Source: Colius striatus
Lineage: Eukaryota > Chordata > Aves > Coliiformes > Coliidae
Direction: 5' to 3'
DNA: 64,000 bases
NCBI RefSeq assembly: GCF_028858725.1
Contig: NC_084790.1
Location: forward strand, 932,501-996,500
The notes under the pieces were generated by a model. The model searched no databases, was not told the origin of the DNA, and was given only the letters and a program-made list of their open reading frames with translations. Positions 60,775 to 64,000 of this stretch are shown in pieces; position 1 is the first letter of the stretch; each line of letters opens with the position of its first letter. Made by a program: the position numbers and the translations under genes.

Positions 60775-63250
60775 GTGCACCCCAAGGATCAGGGTGAGAG
60801 TCCCCATGCACCCAACTCTGTGCACACAAGGATCAGGGTGAGAGTCCCCATGCACCCAACTCTGTGCACACAAGGATCAGGGTGAGAGCCCCCATGCACC
60901 CAACTCTGTGCACACAAGGGTGAGAGCCCCCATGCACCCAACTCTGTGCACACAAGGATCAGGGTGAGAGCCCCCATGCACCCAACTCTGTGCCCACAAG
61001 GATCAGGGTGAGAGCCCCCATGCACCCAACTCTGTGCACACAAGGATCAGGGTGAGAGCCCCCATGCACCCAACTCTGTGCACACAAGGATCAGGGTGAG
61101 AGCCCCCATGCACCCAACTCTGTGCACACAAGGATCAGGGTGAGAGCCCCCATGCACCCAACTCTGTGCACACAAGGGTGAGAGCCCCCATGCACCCAAC
61201 TCTGTGCCCACAAGGATCAGGGTGAGAGCCCCCATGCACCCAACTCTGTGCACACAAGGATCAGGGTGAGAGTCCCCATGCACCCAACTCTGTGCACACA
61301 AGGATCAGGGTGAGAGTCCCCATGCACCCAACTCTGTGCACACAAGGGTCAGGGTGAGAGTCCCCATGCACCCAACTCTGTGCACACAAGGGTCAGGGTG
61401 AGAGCCCCCATGCACCCAACTCTGTGCACACAAGGATCAGGGTGAGAGCCCCCATGCACCCAACTCTGTGCACACAAGGATCAGGGTGAGAGCCCCCATG
61501 CACCCAACTCTGTGCACACAAGGGTCAGGGTGAGAGCCCCCATGCACCCAACTCTGTGCACACAAGGGTGAGAGCCCCCATGCACCCAACTCTGTGCCCA
61601 CAAGGATCAGGGTGAGAGCCCCCATGCACCCAACTCTGTGCACACAAGGATCAGGGTGAGAGCCCCCATGCACCCAACTCTGTGCACACAAGGGTCAGGG
61701 TGAGAGCCCCCATGCACCCAACTCTGTGCACACAAGGATCAGGGTGAGAGCCCCCATGCACCCAACTCTGTGCACACAAGGGTGAGAGCCCCCATGCACC
61801 CAACTCTGTGCACACAAGGATCAGGGTGAGAGTCCCCATGCACCCAACTCTGTGCACACAAGGATCAGGGTGAGAGCCCCCATGCACCCAACTCTGTGCA
61901 CACAAGGGTGAGAGCCCCCATGCACCCAACTCTGTGCACACAAGGATCAGGGTGAGAGTCCCCATGCACCCAACTCTGTGCACACAAGGATCAGGGTGAG
62001 AGTCCCCATGCACCCAACTCTGTGCACACAAGGGTGAGAGCCCCCATGCACCCAACTCTGTGCCCACAAGGATCAGGGTGAGAGTCCCCATGCACCCAAC
62101 TCTGTGCACCCCAAGGATCAGGGTGAGAGCCCCCATGCACCCAACTCTGTGCACCCCAAGGATCAGGGTGAGAGCCCCCATGCACCCAACTCTGTGCACA
62201 CAAGGATCAGGGTGAGAGCCCCCATGCACCCAACTCTGTGCACACAAGGGTGAGAGCCCCCATGCACCCAACTCTGTGCCCACAAGGGTCAGGGTGAGAG
62301 CCCCCATGCACCCAACTCTGTGCACACAAGGGTGAGAGCCCCCATGCACCCAACTCTGTGCCCACAAGGATCAGGGTGAGAGCCCCCATGCACCCAACTC
62401 TGTGCACACAAGGATCAGGGTGAGAGCCCCCATGCACCCAACTCTGTGCACACAAGGATCAGGGTGAGAGCCCCCATGCACCCAACTCTGTGCACCCCAA
62501 GGATCAGGGTGAGAGCCCCCATGCACCCAACTCTGTGCACACAAGGATCAGGGTGAGAGCCCCCATGCACCCAACTCTGTGCACACAAGGATCAGGGTGA
62601 GAGCCCCCATGCACCCAACTCTGTGCACACAAGGATCAGGGTGAGAGCCCCCATGCACCCAACTCTGTGCACACAAGGGTGAGAGCCCCCATGCACCCAA
62701 CTCTGTGCACACAAGGGTCAGGGTGAGAGCCCCCATGCACCCAACTCTGTGCACACAAGGATCAGGGTGAGAGCCCCCATGCACCCAACTCTGTGCACAC
62801 AAGGGTGAGAGCCCCCATGCACCCAACTCTGTGCCCACAAGGATCAGGGTGAGAGCCCCCATGCACCCAACTCTGTGCACACAAGGATCAGGGTGAGAGC
62901 CCCCATGCACCCAACTCTGTGCACACAAGGATCAGGGTGAGAGCCCCCATGCACCCAACTCTGTGCCCACAAGGATCAGGGTGAGAGCCCCCATGCACCC
63001 AACTCTGTGCCCACAAGGATCAGGGTGAGAGTCCCCATGCACCCAACTCTGTGCACACAAGGATCAGGGTGAGAGCCCCCATGCACCCAACTCTGTGCCC
63101 ACAAGGATCAGGGTGAGAGCCCCCATGCACCCAACTCTGTGCACCCCAAGGATCAGGGGTGAGAGCCCCCATGCACCCAACTCTGTGCACACAAGGATCA
63201 GGGTGAGAGCCCCCATGCACCCAACTCTGTGCACACAAGGATCAGGGAGC
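60775..63250. repeat. 44-bp minisatellite, about 57 copies, 2.5 kb
   Basis: Very homogeneous array. Unit: GATCAGGGTGAGAG, CCCCCATGCACCCAACTC, TGTGCACACAAG. Three common variants: a 38-bp unit lacking GATCAG, GCCCACAAG or GCACCCCAAG for GCACACAAG, and AGTCCCCATG for AGCCCCCATG. Variants recur in blocks (compare 60960-61200 with 62380-62680), the mark of multi-unit duplications. Confidence 0.98.
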
Positions 63251-64000
63251 AAAGCCCAGGTGTATCCTTTGCAAGCACAGCCCTGGATGGATGCCAAGCT
63301 CTCCCTCTGAGGTCCTCCCCACGTGCTCACACAGCAGCACTTCCCACTGGGGCAAATCCCTGTTCAAACAGGATCTGAGCTCCACACCAGGCTGGGCTTG
63401 TGCCTAAAGTCACTGCTCAAGCCTGGGCTCCAGGAGGAATGGGAGCAGCCTCCCAAAGGAGTGATTTCCCCCTCTTTGTTCAGTCTTATCTGTGAGCAAA
63501 TCTCTCTTGGGAAGGTGCCAGGCAGGGCCTGGGTTTGTGCTGGCAGAGGTCTGTTCCTTTGAGGTGCTGTTGTTACCAAGATGCTGCTGTAAGCTTTCAG
63601 GCAGCAGCCTGCTCCCAGCAAGCCCCTAAACCACCTCAACCCTCTGTGTTTTGATTCAGGAGGAGCTCCAGGAGCCAAGATCACCTCTCACCTAAAAGCC
63701 ACAGCCTAGGAGAACAGGGAAGCAAAGGGAGAAGGGCAAAGCAGCAGGCAAAGCCAGGCAGCAGATTCAGGACACGTGCTGGCAACGTTTCAAGTGCCAG
63801 TGGAGGTGTTTGGGTGCAGACAGACCTGTGTATCTGAACCCCCTGGTGGTCTGGCTCAGGGATTCAAACCCAAACATGGGCACTAACACAAGCAGGAACA
63901 AGGAACAAAGGTGTTGGGTTCCTGCTTGAAAGAAGAACTCCAGCAGCCTGGAGGCACGTGGGAAGGGCAGAGAGAGGTGCCTGGTGTGAAACTGCCCAGG

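Larger units (their letters stand above)
56997..64000. other. Presumed SMARCD2 intron 1 (5' end of gene not reached)
   Basis: Seven kilobases upstream of SMARCD2 exon 2 with no recognised coding exon. Contents: minisatellites at 57160-57990 and 60775-63250 and a CR1 at 58990-59350. Around 60270-60300 there is a small CpG-containing patch (GGGGCGCCGCCCC) but no start codon in context. The last 750 bp show nothing recognisable. Confidence 0.55.

Noticed and set aside
60775-63250. CRISPR-like regularity of the 44-bp array
   Set aside because: There are no unique spacers: the whole unit repeats, and the context is a vertebrate intron.

Overview
The window reads as a bird genome, most likely a GC-rich gene-dense microchromosome (the block corresponds to chicken chromosome 27 and human 17q23.3). 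Reasons: several multi-exon vertebrate genes with short introns, about twenty CR1-type LINE fragments as essentially the only interspersed repeat, and a very heavy load of intronic minisatellites. I cannot name the species. No retroviral, RNA-gene, CRISPR or prokaryotic feature was recognised.

Layout, left to right: (1) 1-9,625, minus strand: 5' part of SCN4A, the skeletal-muscle voltage-gated sodium channel, covering the N-terminus, all of domain I and part of the I-II linker; the rest lies left of the window. (2) 9.6-21.1 kb: no gene recognised; CR1 debris and a muscle-promoter-like cluster near 10.95-11.03 kb. (3) 21,139-23,182, plus: PRR29, 6 exons, 183 aa. (4) 26,332-32,245, plus: an AGPAT1/2-type lysophosphatidic acid acyltransferase, 6 exons, 269 aa, a paralogue not found beside PRR29/FTSJ3 in human. 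(5) 33,721-43,313, minus: FTSJ3, 21 coding exons, 841 aa. (6) 44,615-49,819, plus: PSMC5, 12 exons, 406 aa. FTSJ3 and PSMC5 share a CpG-island bidirectional promoter. (7) 49.95-57.0 kb and beyond, minus: SMARCD2, 12 exons of 447 codons found; its first exon is not visible. 57-64 kb is the presumed SMARCD2 intron 1, dominated by two minisatellites.

All exon chains were assembled by hand from splice signals, reading phase and remembered vertebrate protein sequence. The codon sums close exactly (PSMC5 406 aa, equal to human; FTSJ3 841 aa against about 847 in human; SCN4A exons 1-9 = 477 codons). The genes do not form an operon-like system: they are a housekeeping cluster (ribosome biogenesis methyltransferase, proteasome ATPase, BAF subunit) next to a muscle channel, a poorly known proline-rich protein and a lipid enzyme.

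The most unusual content is the minisatellite load: about 10 kb of tandem arrays, nearly all inside introns. They include a roughly 2.1 kb G-rich array directly behind the PSMC5 promoter, a 2.1 kb array in FTSJ3 intron 16, a 1.45 kb array in the acyltransferase and a 2.5 kb array upstream of SMARCD2 exon 2. Also notable is an SCN4A U12-type intron whose termini read AT-AA. I found no evidence for a wholly new biological system.
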